From: Accumulibacter phosphatis
Lineage (GTDB): Bacteria; Pseudomonadota; Gammaproteobacteria; Burkholderiales; Rhodocyclaceae
Length of the DNA stretch: 64,000 nucleotides
Assembly (NCBI RefSeq): GCF_000024165.1
Contig: NC_013194.1
Coordinates: forward strand, 4,092,001-4,156,000
Direction of reading: 5' to 3'
Positions 25,063 to 34,137 of the stretch are shown piece after piece (the stretch's first letter is position 1; each line of letters begins with the position of its first letter). The notes under the pieces are model-generated. The model was not told the DNA's origin, did not search any database, and saw nothing but the letters and a program-made list of their open reading frames with translations. The translations under genes and the position numbers were made by a program.

Positions 25063-25839
25063 TCAGGCCACCGAGCCACCGAGGTAAGCCTCGACAACCC
25101 GCGGGTCCCTCTGTACGACCGACGGCACGTCTTCGCAGATCTTCTCCCCGTAGTCGAGCACAGCAACGCGTCCACACAGCCCCATGACCAGCTTGACGTC
25201 GTGCTCGATCAGCAAGACCGTTACGCCATCGCGGCAGATACCCTCGACGAGAAGGCGCAGGGCCTCGGTTTCCGTACCGTTCATGCCGGCCGCCGGTTCG
25301 TCGAGCGCCAACAGCTTCGGCTCGGTAGCCAAGGCACGGGCGATCTCGAGGCGCCGCTGGTCGCCATAGGAAAGATGTTTCGCATAGTCGTGCGCCCGCT
25401 CGTGGATGCCGACATAGTGCAGGAGTTCCTCGGCGCGACGGCCAATCGCCGCCTCCTCGGCACGCGTCGCCGAATTGCGGGTGATCGCCCCGAGCACGCC
25501 GGCATGCGTGCGCAGATGTCGCCCCACCATCACGTTCTCGATCGCCGTCATGTTGCCGAACAGGCGAATGTTCTGGAACGTCCGCGCAATCCCGACTTCA
25601 GCCGCCTTGTGCGGCGCATCGGCGGCCAGCCTGGCACCGTCGAAAACGAAGTGTCCACCTTCGTTCCGGTAAAGACCGGTGAGGCAGTTGAAGAAGGTCG
25701 TCTTGCCGGCACCGTTGGGCCCGATCAGTCCGTAGATCTCGCCGCGCCGAATGGTCAACGAGACGTCATGCAAGGCCTTCACGCCGCCGAAATGCTTGGC
25801 GACCGCATGCGCTTCGAGAAGAATCTGGTGTTCGCTCAT
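25063..25839 (-). CDS. livG: LivG, branched-chain amino-acid ABC transporter ATP-binding protein
   Basis: A 258-residue ABC ATPase with Walker A GPNGAGKTTFFNCLTG, signature HLSYGDQRRLEIARALA, Walker B LLALDEPAAGMN and VLLIEHDVKLVMG. The longer insertion after Walker A and the N-terminal AKHFGGVKALHDVSL strand are typical of LivG. ATG 25839 is chosen because the family begins at about this point and it lies 2 bp after the livM stop; a longer reading frame exists but is inside livM. Confidence 0.95.
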   Translation of the reverse strand: MSEHQILLEAHAVAKHFGGVKALHDVSLTIRRGEIYGLIGPNGAGKTTFFNCLTGLYRNEGGHFVFDGARLAADAPHKAAEVGIARTFQNIRLFGNMTAIENVMVGRHLRTHAGVLGAITRNSATRAEEAAIGRRAEELLHYVGIHERAHDYAKHLSYGDQRRLEIARALATEPKLLALDEPAAGMNGTETEALRLLVEGICRDGVTVLLIEHDVKLVMGLCGRVAVLDYGEKICEDVPSVVQRDPRVVEAYLGGSVA

Positions 25840-25841
25840 GA

Positions 25842-26918
25842 TCAGTCCGCGCTCTCGGCCAGTTCGCGGCGGCGCTGCGACGATGGCCACAGGCCCGCCG
25901 GCCGGAAGCGCATGACGAGCACCAGCGCCAGGCCGAAAACGAGCATCCGCAGACTCTCCGGATCGATGATCATGCGCCCGAAGATCGCCCGCTGCAGAGG
26001 CTCGATGCCGTAGCGCAAGGCCTCGGGTAGACCTGTCAGCAGGACAGCACCAAGGATCACCCCCGGGATGTGTCCCATGCCACCGAGGACGACCATCGCC
26101 AGGATGGTGATCGATTCCATCAGAGAGAAGCTCTCCGGACTGACGAAGCCCTGCATGGCTGAAAAAACGCCGCCGGCAACGCCACCAAAGGAAGCGCCCA
26201 TGGCAAAAGCCAGCAGCTTGATGTTGCGGGTATTGATTCCACAGGCCTTGGCCGCGACCTCGTCCTCACGAATGGCCTGCCAGGCCCGACCAATTCGCGA
26301 ATCCTGCAGGCGCACGTTGATCATGATGATCATGATCGCCAGGGTGACCAGCAGAAAATAGTACTTCTGCGGCCCGGAAACCGTCACGCCCAGGATGGTA
26401 CTGGTATCGGCAAACGAAAAGCCGCCGATACGGATCGGATCGATCAGGGTAATCCCCTGCGCCCCGTTGGTGACGTTGATCGGCGCGTTGAGGTTGTTCA
26501 TGAAGATGCGGATGATCTCGCCAAAGCCGAGGGTCACGATCGCCAGGTAGTCGCCCCGCAGCTTGAGCGTCGGCGCACCGAGCAGGACGCCGAAGATGCA
26601 CGCCAGACCGGCACCGACGGGCAGAATGACCCAGAACGGCAGGTGAATGCCAAAATGAGGCGACGCCAGCAAGGCATAGGCATAGGCACCGACGGCGTAG
26701 AAGGCGACATAGCCGAGATCCAGCAAACCCGCGTAGCCGACGACGATGTTGAGGCCCAGCGCCAGAAAGACGTACAGGATGGCAAAGTTGGCGATGCGCA
26801 CCCATGCCTGGCCCCCCAGGGCCGCCACGAAAGGTACGGCCAGAAGCACAACGCCGATCAGCACCAGACCCAGCCAGTGCTGTTGCCAAGGGATGGATTT
26901 CCTGACGCGGCCGTTCAT
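25842..26918 (-). CDS. livM: LivM, branched-chain amino-acid ABC transporter permease
   Basis: A 358-residue inner-membrane permease with about eight to ten hydrophobic segments. FLALGLNIVVGYAGLLDLGY is the hallmark of the LivH/LivM family. The cytoplasmic coupling-loop region contains RIGRAWQAIREDEVAAKACG. The C-terminal tail after the last helix is basic. It overlaps livH by 4 bp (ATGA), consistent with coupled translation of the two permeases. Confidence 0.95.
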   Translation of the reverse strand: MNGRVRKSIPWQQHWLGLVLIGVVLLAVPFVAALGGQAWVRIANFAILYVFLALGLNIVVGYAGLLDLGYVAFYAVGAYAYALLASPHFGIHLPFWVILPVGAGLACIFGVLLGAPTLKLRGDYLAIVTLGFGEIIRIFMNNLNAPINVTNGAQGITLIDPIRIGGFSFADTSTILGVTVSGPQKYYFLLVTLAIMIIMINVRLQDSRIGRAWQAIREDEVAAKACGINTRNIKLLAFAMGASFGGVAGGVFSAMQGFVSPESFSLMESITILAMVVLGGMGHIPGVILGAVLLTGLPEALRYGIEPLQRAIFGRMIIDPESLRMLVFGLALVLVMRFRPAGLWPSSQRRRELAESAD

Positions 26919-27838
26919 GCGCGATCTCCCGTGCGCTCACCAAAAAGACCCGAGGGACGAAACATCAGCACGATGATCAGGACGATGAAGGCGAAGATGT
27001 CCTGGTAGTGGCTGCCCAGGAAATCTCCCGTCAGATCGCCGATGTAGCCGGCTCCAAGCGCCTCGATCACGCCCAGCAGGAGGCCACCGGCCATGGCTCC
27101 CGCAAGATTGCCGATGCCGCCGAGAACGGCCGCCGTAAAGGCCTTGAGGCCGAGCATGAAACCCATTTGGTAGTGCGCTATCTCGTAGTACGAACCGACC
27201 ATGCAGCCGGCCACCGCGCCCAGCGCGGAACCGATGATAAAGGCCATGGCGATGACGCGATTGATATCGACGCCCATCAGCGAGGCAACGTGCGGGTTCT
27301 GCGCGGTTGCCCGCATGGCCATGCCGATGCGCGTCCGGTGCACCAGATAAATGAGGCCCAGCATCATCAGCGCCGCGAGCGAGACGATCGCGACCTGCAC
27401 ATTGGTAAAGCTGGCCCCGCCAAGCTCATAGATCTTCTTGTCGATCATCGGCGGAAAAGTGATGTAATTCCGGCCCCAGATGATCATCGCCACGTTCTGC
27501 AACACGATGGACATACCGATCGCGGTGATCAGCGGCGTCAGTCTCGGCGCATGCCGCAAGGGACGATAGGCCACGCGCTCGAGGGCCCAACCGAGAATCA
27601 TGCAGACCACCACCGACACCAGCAGGCCGACCCCGAGAACCAGCAGTGGTGACATGCCGGAACCGGCAAGAGAAACGATGACCGTAAAGGCCACCATCGT
27701 CCCGATCATCACCACTTCACCGTGGGCAAAGTTGATCAGGCCGATGATCCCGTACACCATTGTGTAGCCAAGCGCGACGAGCGCGTACACGGCGCCCAGG
27801 GTGAGGCCGTTGATCAGCTGCTGTAGGAGAGTGTCCAT
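26915..27838 (-). CDS. livH: LivH, branched-chain amino-acid ABC transporter permease
   Basis: A 307-residue permease beginning MDTLLQQLINGLTLGAVYAL, the classic LivH start. About eight membrane segments are visible, and the coupling region reads RTRIGMAMRATAQNPHVASL. The frame is open further upstream to 28084, but ATG 27838 fits the family and no homology precedes it. A perfect 15-bp stem-loop at 27955-27987 separates it from the binding-protein gene, probably lowering expression of the permeases relative to the binding protein. Confidence 0.95.
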   Translation of the reverse strand: MDTLLQQLINGLTLGAVYALVALGYTMVYGIIGLINFAHGEVVMIGTMVAFTVIVSLAGSGMSPLLVLGVGLLVSVVVCMILGWALERVAYRPLRHAPRLTPLITAIGMSIVLQNVAMIIWGRNYITFPPMIDKKIYELGGASFTNVQVAIVSLAALMMLGLIYLVHRTRIGMAMRATAQNPHVASLMGVDINRVIAMAFIIGSALGAVAGCMVGSYYEIAHYQMGFMLGLKAFTAAVLGGIGNLAGAMAGGLLLGVIEALGAGYIGDLTGDFLGSHYQDIFAFIVLIIVLMFRPSGLFGERTGDRA

Positions 27839-27954
27839 GGTCAGGCTTTCCGCAACAAGGTGCTGGTGGCGAACCAAAGGTTCCGACTCATGGCACCAGG
27901 GATATGGCCGTGCGGACGCGAGGCCCGGTTCATGCTGAGCGGATGCAGGATGAA

Positions 27955-27987
27955 CGAGGGGATGGCAGTCGAACTGCCATCCCCTCG
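27955..27987 (-). terminator. Strong intra-operon stem-loop between livK and livH
   Basis: A perfect inverted repeat: left arm 27955-27969 and right arm 27973-27987, 15 bp each with a 3-nt loop. On the coding (minus) strand it lies just after the livK stop and 117 bp before livH. No T run follows, so it more likely acts as a 3'-end stabiliser or partial terminator than as a full stop. Confidence 0.65.
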
Positions 27988-28001
27988 CAACCTTCCATAC
28001 C

Positions 28002-29285
28002 TTACTTCTTGGCTTCGGGAGCAGGAGCAGCCGCAGGAGCCGCAGGGGCCGGCGCAGGTGCAGGTGCAGCCGCCGCTGACGCACCGCCTTCGGTCTTCAG
28101 GGTCACCAGCTTGCCGTCCTTGACCTCGAAAACCGTGATCGCGCCGTTCTTGATATCGCCATTGGCGTCGAACTCGATCTTGCCGGTGACCCCATCATAG
28201 GAGGTCTTGCCAACTTCCGGCAGATACTTGGCCGGGTCGGCCGAGTTGGCGCGCTTCATGGAGTCGACCAGGACCATCACAGCGTCATAGCTGTACGGCG
28301 AGTAGATCTGGATCTGGCCGTACTTCTTGGTGAAGTCCTCGACGAACTTCTGACCGTTCGGCAGCTTGTCGGGCGGCAGGCCGGCTTGCGTACAGATCAC
28401 CCCTTCCGACGCCGCACCGGCGAGCTTGATCAGCTCGGGTGTGCAGCCTCCGTCACCCGTCGAGAACTTGGCCTTGATGCCCAATTCCTTCATTTGCTTG
28501 AGCATCGGACCACCGACGGCATCCATTCCACCCAGGAAGACGAGGTCCGGGTTCTTGGCCTTGATCTTGGTGAGAATCGCCTTGAAGTCGGTAGCCTTGT
28601 CGTTGGTGAACTCGCGTGCGACGATTGTCGCACCGGCGGCCTTGGCCGCTTTCTCGACCTCATCCGCCAGCCCCTGACCATAGGCCGTACGATCGTCGAT
28701 GATGGCGATCTTCTTGGTGCCCAAGTCCTTGACCGCGTAGGTGCCGACCACAGAGCCCTGCTGAATGTCGTTCGCCATCACCCGGAACGTGGTCTTGAAG
28801 CCTTGCTGGGTGTACTTCGGGTTGGTTGCCGAAGGCGAAATCTGCGGCAGGCCGGCCTGGCTGTAGATCGCCGAAGCGGGAATGGTGGTGCCCGAATTCA
28901 GGTGGCCGACGACACCGGCAACCTTGGCGTCGACGATCTTCTGGGCGACGACCGTCCCGGTCTTCGGGTCGGCCTGATCATCTTCACCGAGCAGTTCGAA
29001 CTTGACGACCTTCCCGTCGATTTCGATCTTCTTGGCGTTGGCATCGTCGACCGCCAGGCGCGCGCCGTTCTCGTTGTCCTTGCCGAGGTGGGCGATCGTT
29101 CCGGTGAGCGGTGCAACGTGGCCAATCTTGACCACCATCTCCGGCTTCGGCGCCGGCGCAGGTGCCGCCGCGGCGGGGGCCGGAGCAGGTGCCGCAGCCT
29201 TGGGTTCTTCCTTCTTGCCGCAGCCAATCACGGCCACAGATGCGGCCAGAACGACAAGAACACCCGGTACACGTAAATGGTTCAT
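28002..29285 (-). CDS. livK: LivK-like periplasmic binding lipoprotein with Ala/Pro-rich tails
   Basis: A 427-residue substrate-binding protein of the Leu/Ile/Val family. The N terminus is a signal sequence (VPGVLVVLAASVAVIGCGKK) with a lipobox ending in Cys, so it is probably a lipoprotein. An Ala/Pro-rich linker of about 25 residues follows, then the two-lobed domain (KIGHVAPLTGTIAHLGKDNE; VGHLNSGTTIPASAIYSQAG; TTFRVMANDIQQGSVVGTYA). A second Ala/Pro-rich tail of about 25 residues ends the protein. Tails at both ends are unusual for LivK. ATG 29285 has GGAG 9 nt upstream. It lies first in the operon and is followed by a stem-loop. Confidence 0.93.
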   Translation of the reverse strand: MNHLRVPGVLVVLAASVAVIGCGKKEEPKAAAPAPAPAAAAPAPAPKPEMVVKIGHVAPLTGTIAHLGKDNENGARLAVDDANAKKIEIDGKVVKFELLGEDDQADPKTGTVVAQKIVDAKVAGVVGHLNSGTTIPASAIYSQAGLPQISPSATNPKYTQQGFKTTFRVMANDIQQGSVVGTYAVKDLGTKKIAIIDDRTAYGQGLADEVEKAAKAAGATIVAREFTNDKATDFKAILTKIKAKNPDLVFLGGMDAVGGPMLKQMKELGIKAKFSTGDGGCTPELIKLAGAASEGVICTQAGLPPDKLPNGQKFVEDFTKKYGQIQIYSPYSYDAVMVLVDSMKRANSADPAKYLPEVGKTSYDGVTGKIEFDANGDIKNGAITVFEVKDGKLVTLKTEGGASAAAAPAPAPAPAAPAAAPAPEAKK

Positions 29286-29415
29286 ATGTTCAATCTCCGA
29301 TATTGTGTTTATGTTGGGGTGGCGAACGGCGGATTGTCCAAGCACATCAGGAGCTTGTCAACCGGCATATGATCACTTGGCATGCATCATTGGTTGCCGC
29401 GGCCCACCCTGAAAC

Positions 29416-29446
29416 AGAAGACCGGCGCTTGGCCGGTCTTCTTTTC
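29416..29446. terminator. Bidirectional-type terminator after the cytochrome c gene
   Basis: GAAGACCGGC (29417-29426) pairs with GCCGGTCTTC (29432-29441) around a 5-nt loop, with an extra A-T pair outside. TTTT follows on the plus strand. On the minus strand it lies just downstream of the cytochrome c gene and upstream of the livK leader. Confidence 0.75.
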
Positions 29447-29455
29447 GTCACGCGA

Positions 29456-29767
29456 TCACTTCAAGCTGAGAATCCAGCCGACCAGCTTCTTGGCCTCTTC
29501 GGGTGTCACCGAGGCATTTGGTGGCATCGGTACCGGACCCCAGACACCCTTGCCACCCTTGATGACCTTCTCGGCCAACATGGCTTCATCCTTGGCGGTG
29601 TATTTCTTGGCAACCTCCTGATACGCCGGACCGACGACCTTCTTGTCCACGGCGTGACAAGCCAGACAACCCTTGGACTTGGCCAGCGCCGATTCGTCAG
29701 CAGCCGAGACAGCTCCAGCGGACATAATGCCGGCAGCAGCCAGCAGGCTCACGTAGATTGCTTTCAT
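29456..29767 (-). CDS. Small class I cytochrome c (c551/c552 type), periplasmic
   Basis: A 103-residue precursor. A signal peptide (MKAIYVSLLAAAGIMSAGAV, cleaved after about SAA) precedes a heme-binding CLACH motif and the distal Met ligand in GPVPMPPNASVTPEEAKKL. The C-terminal helix KKLVGWILSLK completes the fold. Such proteins carry electrons to terminal oxidases or nitrite reductases in the periplasm. ATG 29767 has CGGAG about 10 nt upstream. No partner oxidase is adjacent. Confidence 0.94.
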   Translation of the reverse strand: MKAIYVSLLAAAGIMSAGAVSAADESALAKSKGCLACHAVDKKVVGPAYQEVAKKYTAKDEAMLAEKVIKGGKGVWGPVPMPPNASVTPEEAKKLVGWILSLK

Positions 29768-29923
29768 GCTCTTAACTCCGTTCAGGTAGGTGGTTTGAAA
29801 CGCCACGATATTATTTCAGTTTCGCCGCCTTGGAAAGCGTCTTGTCCGCCTGGCTGGTGGCAGCACACGTGACCTCTCGCTGAACGCCACCAGAACGAGG
29901 CGCGTTGACAGCGCCACCTCTGG

Positions 29924-31780
29924 TCAGCGTCTGTGCAGCTGATCGAGATCGCGGACCGCGCCAGTGGCCGCCGAAGTCGCCATCAGGGCATAAGCCTGCA
30001 ATGCCCGCGAAACCAGCCGCCGGCGCTCGACCGCCGGCCGCCAGGCGGCCTCGCCCGTGGACTCCATCGCGGCGCGGCGCCTGGCCATTTCCGAATCGGC
30101 AATCGCCAGATGGATGATGCGACGCGGGATGTCGATCTCGATCACGTCCCCTTCCTCGATCAGCCCGATCGCCCCGCCTTCCGCCGCCTCCGGCGAAGCG
30201 TGCCCGATCGACAACCCCGACGTACCGCCCGAAAAGCGGCCGTCGGTGAGCAGCGCGCAGACCTTTCCCAAACCCTTCGATTTCAGGTAGGACGTCGGGT
30301 AAAGCATTTCCTGCATGCCGGGTCCGCCCTTCGGACCTTCATAGCGAATGACGACCACCTCTCCCGCCTTGACCTGATCACCGAGAATCGCCTGCACGGC
30401 ATCATCCTGACTCTCGAATACCCGCGCCTTGCCGCTGAACACCCAGATGCTCTCGTCAACACCGGCGGTCTTGACGATGCAGCCGTCGCTCGCGATGTTG
30501 CCATAGAGCACAGCCAGCCCGCCTTCCTGCGAATAGGCACTGGCCTTGTCACGAATACAACCGTGCGTCCGATCCAGATCCAGTTCCGGGTAGCGGCGGC
30601 CCTGCGAGAAAGCCGTCTGGGTCGGGATGCCTCCCGGCGCCGCCTTGAAGAACTCGAACACGTCCGGGTCGCGCGTGCGCATCACGTCCCAAACGTCGAT
30701 CGCTTCGCCAAGGGTTCGCACGTGCACGGTCGGCACCTCACGATGAATCAGGCCAGCACGATCGAGTTCGCCGAGAATCGCGAAGATGCCGCCGGCGCGA
30801 TGCACATCCTCCATGTGGTAATCGGGCGTGGCTGGCGCCACCTTGGCCAGACACGGAACCTGACGCGAAATGCGATCGATGTCGTCCATCGAGAAGTTGA
30901 CCCCGCCCTCCTGCGCCGCCGCCAGAATGTGCAGGACGGTGTTCGTCGAACCACCCATCGACACGTCGAGCGCCATGGCGTTCTCGAACGCGGCGAACGA
31001 GCCGATCGACCGCGGCAAGACCGAAACGTCGTCCTGCTCGTAGTAGCGCCGGCACAGGTCGACGATCTGGCGGCCAGCCCTGAGGAACAGTTGCCGGCGA
31101 TCGGCATGGGTGGCAAGAAGGCTGCCGTTGCCCGGCAGGGAAAAGCCGAGCGCCTCGGTCAGGCAGTTCATCGAGTTGGCGGTGAACATGCCGGAACACG
31201 AACCGCAGGTCGGGCAGGCGGACCGTTCAAAGGCGTCCACTTCGTCGTCCGAACAGTTGCTGTCGCCGCCCTTGACCATCGCATCGACGAGATCGACAGC
31301 AATCACCCTGCCGCCCCACTTGACCTTGCCGGCCTCCATCGGGCCGCCGGAAACGAAGATCGCCGGGATATTCACCCGCATCGCCGCCATCAGCATTCCC
31401 GGAGTGATCTTGTCACAGTTGGAGATGCACACCATGGCGTCCGCGCAGTGCGCATTGACCATGTACTCCACCGAATCGGCAATCAGGTCGCGTGAGGGCA
31501 GCGAGTAGAGCATTCCGTCGTGCCCCATGGCGATACCGTCGTCGATGGCGATGGTATTGAATTCCTTGGCGACGCCACCGGCGGCCTCGATTTCGCGGGC
31601 AACCAGCTGACCAAGATCCTTGAGGTGCACGTGACCGGGAACGAACTGGGTGAAGGAATTGACGACGGCGATGATCGGCTTGCCGAAATCGCCGTCCTGC
31701 ATTCCAGTCGCCCGCCACAGGGCACGCGCGCCGGCCATGTTGCGGCCATGGGTCGAGGTGCGGGAACGATAGTGGGGCAT
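29924..31780 (-). CDS. ilvD: Dihydroxy-acid dehydratase
   Basis: A 618-residue Fe-S enzyme of isoleucine, valine and pantothenate synthesis. MPHYRSRTSTHGRNMAGARA is the normal start. Cluster ligands lie in CISNCDKITPGM and ACPTCGSCSGMFTANSMNCL, and the C-terminal signature is LTDGRFSGGTSGLSIGHASP. Length matches E. coli IlvD. ATG 31780 is preferred; the open frame extends into unrelated sequence. It is divergent from lgt with an 83-bp spacer. It is encoded near, but not with, the liv transporter. Confidence 0.97.
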   Translation of the reverse strand: MPHYRSRTSTHGRNMAGARALWRATGMQDGDFGKPIIAVVNSFTQFVPGHVHLKDLGQLVAREIEAAGGVAKEFNTIAIDDGIAMGHDGMLYSLPSRDLIADSVEYMVNAHCADAMVCISNCDKITPGMLMAAMRVNIPAIFVSGGPMEAGKVKWGGRVIAVDLVDAMVKGGDSNCSDDEVDAFERSACPTCGSCSGMFTANSMNCLTEALGFSLPGNGSLLATHADRRQLFLRAGRQIVDLCRRYYEQDDVSVLPRSIGSFAAFENAMALDVSMGGSTNTVLHILAAAQEGGVNFSMDDIDRISRQVPCLAKVAPATPDYHMEDVHRAGGIFAILGELDRAGLIHREVPTVHVRTLGEAIDVWDVMRTRDPDVFEFFKAAPGGIPTQTAFSQGRRYPELDLDRTHGCIRDKASAYSQEGGLAVLYGNIASDGCIVKTAGVDESIWVFSGKARVFESQDDAVQAILGDQVKAGEVVVIRYEGPKGGPGMQEMLYPTSYLKSKGLGKVCALLTDGRFSGGTSGLSIGHASPEAAEGGAIGLIEEGDVIEIDIPRRIIHLAIADSEMARRRAAMESTGEAAWRPAVERRRLVSRALQAYALMATSAATGAVRDLDQLHRR

Positions 31781-31863
31781 TGCCGATCTCCAATCGAGAA
31801 CACGCCAGAGGGTGGCGCGGTATAATCGAGATTCTATCCGAAAGCCCCCAGGGTGTTGGTGCC

Positions 31864-32661
31864 GTGTTGATTCATCCGCAGTTCGACCCCGTCGCACTCA
31901 AGCTGGGCCCTGTGAGCGTGCACTGGTATGGGCTGATGTACTTGCTGGCCTTCCTTCAGTTCTGGTGGCTCGGCCGACACCGCATCCGCACGCATCCGCA
32001 GCTTTCGCAGGCATCCTGGACCGTCCAGCAACTCGACGATCTGCTCTTCTACGGCGTCCTCGGCGTGATCATCGGCGGGCGGCTCGGTCAGGTGCTGTTC
32101 TACGAGCCGGGCTACTACCTGACGCACCCGCTGCAGATCCTCGCCGTATGGAAAGGGGGCATGTCGTTTCACGGCGGCTTCCTCGGCGTGCTCGTCGCGA
32201 TGGCACTGTACGCGCGCAAGACCGCGAGGAGCTGGCTCGAGATCACCGACTTCATCGCGCCGCTGGTGCCGCTCGGCCTCGCCGTCGGGCGTATCGGCAA
32301 TTTCATCAACGGCGAGTTGTGGGGCCGTCCCGCGGATTCATCCTTGCCATGGGCCATGGTCTTCCCCTGGGTCGACGATTTGCCGCGCCATCCATCGCAG
32401 ATCTATCAGGCGGGCCTCGAAGGCCTCGCGCTGTTTGTCGTCCTCTGGTTGTATTCAGGGAACACGCAGCCGCGCGGCGCCGTTTCCGGCGTGTTTCTCA
32501 TCGGCTATGGGCTTCTGCGCTGGGTCGCCGAGTATTTCCGCTCGCCGGATGATGGTATCTTTGGTCTCTCTCACACCATCAGCATGGGGCAGTGGCTGTC
32601 CTTGCCGATGGTCCTCTTCGGAATCGTTTTTGTCGTCTCCGCGCATCGCCGACGCATCTGA
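31864..32661 (+). CDS. lgt: Lgt, phosphatidylglycerol-prolipoprotein diacylglyceryl transferase
   Basis: About 265 residues, seven membrane segments. It transfers diacylglycerol to the lipobox Cys of prolipoproteins. Signatures: SVHWYGLMYLLAFLQFWWLG, GGRLGQVLFYEPGYYL, KGGMSFHGGFLG and GRIGNFINGELWGRP (Lgt signature). The GTG at 31864 (MLIHPQFDP) is chosen because the family begins here; the frame remains open upstream into the ilvD promoter region. A weak AGGGTG lies upstream. Likely substrates in this window include the LivK-like and SGNH-hydrolase lipoproteins. Confidence 0.95.
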   Translation: MLIHPQFDPVALKLGPVSVHWYGLMYLLAFLQFWWLGRHRIRTHPQLSQASWTVQQLDDLLFYGVLGVIIGGRLGQVLFYEPGYYLTHPLQILAVWKGGMSFHGGFLGVLVAMALYARKTARSWLEITDFIAPLVPLGLAVGRIGNFINGELWGRPADSSLPWAMVFPWVDDLPRHPSQIYQAGLEGLALFVVLWLYSGNTQPRGAVSGVFLIGYGLLRWVAEYFRSPDDGIFGLSHTISMGQWLSLPMVLFGIVFVVSAHRRRI

Positions 32662-32699
32662 CCCGAAGGCGCCGCCGGTCGCGGATGGAGGAGAAGAAA

Positions 32700-34085
32700 A
32701 TGCCTGCAGGAATTGTTGTCCGGGGGCTGCGCAAGGTGCGCACACTGCTCGCCGAAGGTCCCGGCCTCCGCGGTCTCGATGGCAAGCAACTAGTGCGAAT
32801 CCGCGAGTTGCTGCATGAATGCGCCAGCGGCGTCGGCGGCGAAATCTCGGCGAGGCAGCGCGCCGGGCGGCTCGCGGAAGCCTATCTGCGTCTTGATGAC
32901 GAAGGTCGCGCGACGTTCCTGCGCGTCATTGCCACCGAATTCGGCCCCGATCCGCAGCTGGTCGCCAAGGCACATGCCGACTACCAGGCAGCCATCGACA
33001 GCAACGACCGGTGGACTGCCGAGTCGGCGCTACGCAATGCCATGCGTTCGTCTCGCCTGCGCGTCCTGACGCAATTCACCGCCCTGCCGCAAGGCGTCAA
33101 GTTCCTGGTCGATCTCCGCGCCGATCTGCTCCGTCTGATTGGCCAGGATCCCGCCCTGCGCTCGCTCGACCGAGAACTCGAAACCCGTCTGAGCGCATGG
33201 TTCGACGTGGGTTTCCTCGAGTTGCAACGGATCACCTGGAACTCGCCGGCAACGCTCCTCGAAAAACTGATCGAGTACGAAGCGGTGCACGAGATCCGTT
33301 CCTGGAGCGACCTCAAGAACCGCCTTGATTCCGATCGCCGCTGCTACGCGTTCTTCCACCCACGCATGCCGATGGAACCGTTGATCTTCGTCGAGGTGGC
33401 GCTGACCGACAAGCTCGCCGACAACGTCCAGACCCTGCTCGATGAGCATGCGCCGGTCTTCGATGCGCCACGCGCCAATACGGCGATCTTTTATTCGATC
33501 TCGAACACGCAGGTCGGTCTGCGCGGCGTGTCGTTCGGTAACTTCCTGCTCAAGCGCGTGGTCGACGATCTGAAGCGCGACTACCCGCGTCTCATCAACT
33601 TTGCGACCCTATCCCCCCTGCCCTCCTTCCGTCGCTGGGCCGAGAAGAATCCGGAAGCCTGGCAGAAGGCTTTCAGCGAAGCCGATCTGGAGCGGATCAG
33701 GCGACACCAGGCGGCCGGGACGACGAAGATCGACAACGCAAGCGATCTGGCGACGCTGCTCGCCGACGATGGTTGGGCCGATGATGACCGCTTGGCACGC
33801 GCCCTGCAGCATGGCCTGATGCGGCTTGCCGCGCGCTACCTGCTGACTCCCGACAAAGGCGGACGTCCTTACGACCCGGTTGCCCGTTTCCATCTGGGCA
33901 ACGGGGCGCGCATCGAGCGCCTCAACTATCTGGCGGACACCTCGGCGCGCGGCCGGCGACAGTCGTATGGACTGATGGTGAATTATTTGTACGACCCTGA
34001 TACTATCGAAGCGAACGTCGAGGCTTTTTCACGCGGTGGTGAGATGGCTGCGAACCCCGCAATACGCCGTTCTGCCCGCGACTGA
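32700..34085 (+). CDS. mcd: Malonyl-CoA decarboxylase
   Basis: A 461-residue cytoplasmic enzyme converting malonyl-CoA to acetyl-CoA and CO2. The N-terminal helical domain is followed by the acetyltransferase-like catalytic domain, recognisable from FYSISNTQVGLRGVSFGNFL, INFATLSPLPSFRRWAE and, near the C terminus, FHLGNGARIERLNYLAD with the catalytic-type His. Start ATG 32700 has GGAGGAG at 32687-32693, an ideal spacing. An upstream in-frame ATG at 32685 falls in that Shine-Dalgarno. It follows lgt after 38 bp. No malonate transporter or malonyl-CoA synthetase is adjacent, so it may control malonyl-CoA for fatty-acid metabolism. Confidence 0.94.
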   Translation: MPAGIVVRGLRKVRTLLAEGPGLRGLDGKQLVRIRELLHECASGVGGEISARQRAGRLAEAYLRLDDEGRATFLRVIATEFGPDPQLVAKAHADYQAAIDSNDRWTAESALRNAMRSSRLRVLTQFTALPQGVKFLVDLRADLLRLIGQDPALRSLDRELETRLSAWFDVGFLELQRITWNSPATLLEKLIEYEAVHEIRSWSDLKNRLDSDRRCYAFFHPRMPMEPLIFVEVALTDKLADNVQTLLDEHAPVFDAPRANTAIFYSISNTQVGLRGVSFGNFLLKRVVDDLKRDYPRLINFATLSPLPSFRRWAEKNPEAWQKAFSEADLERIRRHQAAGTTKIDNASDLATLLADDGWADDDRLARALQHGLMRLAARYLLTPDKGGRPYDPVARFHLGNGARIERLNYLADTSARGRRQSYGLMVNYLYDPDTIEANVEAFSRGGEMAANPAIRRSARD

Positions 34086-34137
34086 GACAACACGGGCATA
34101 ACGTTTATTTCGATCCTGTCAATAGAAAGAACATCAC

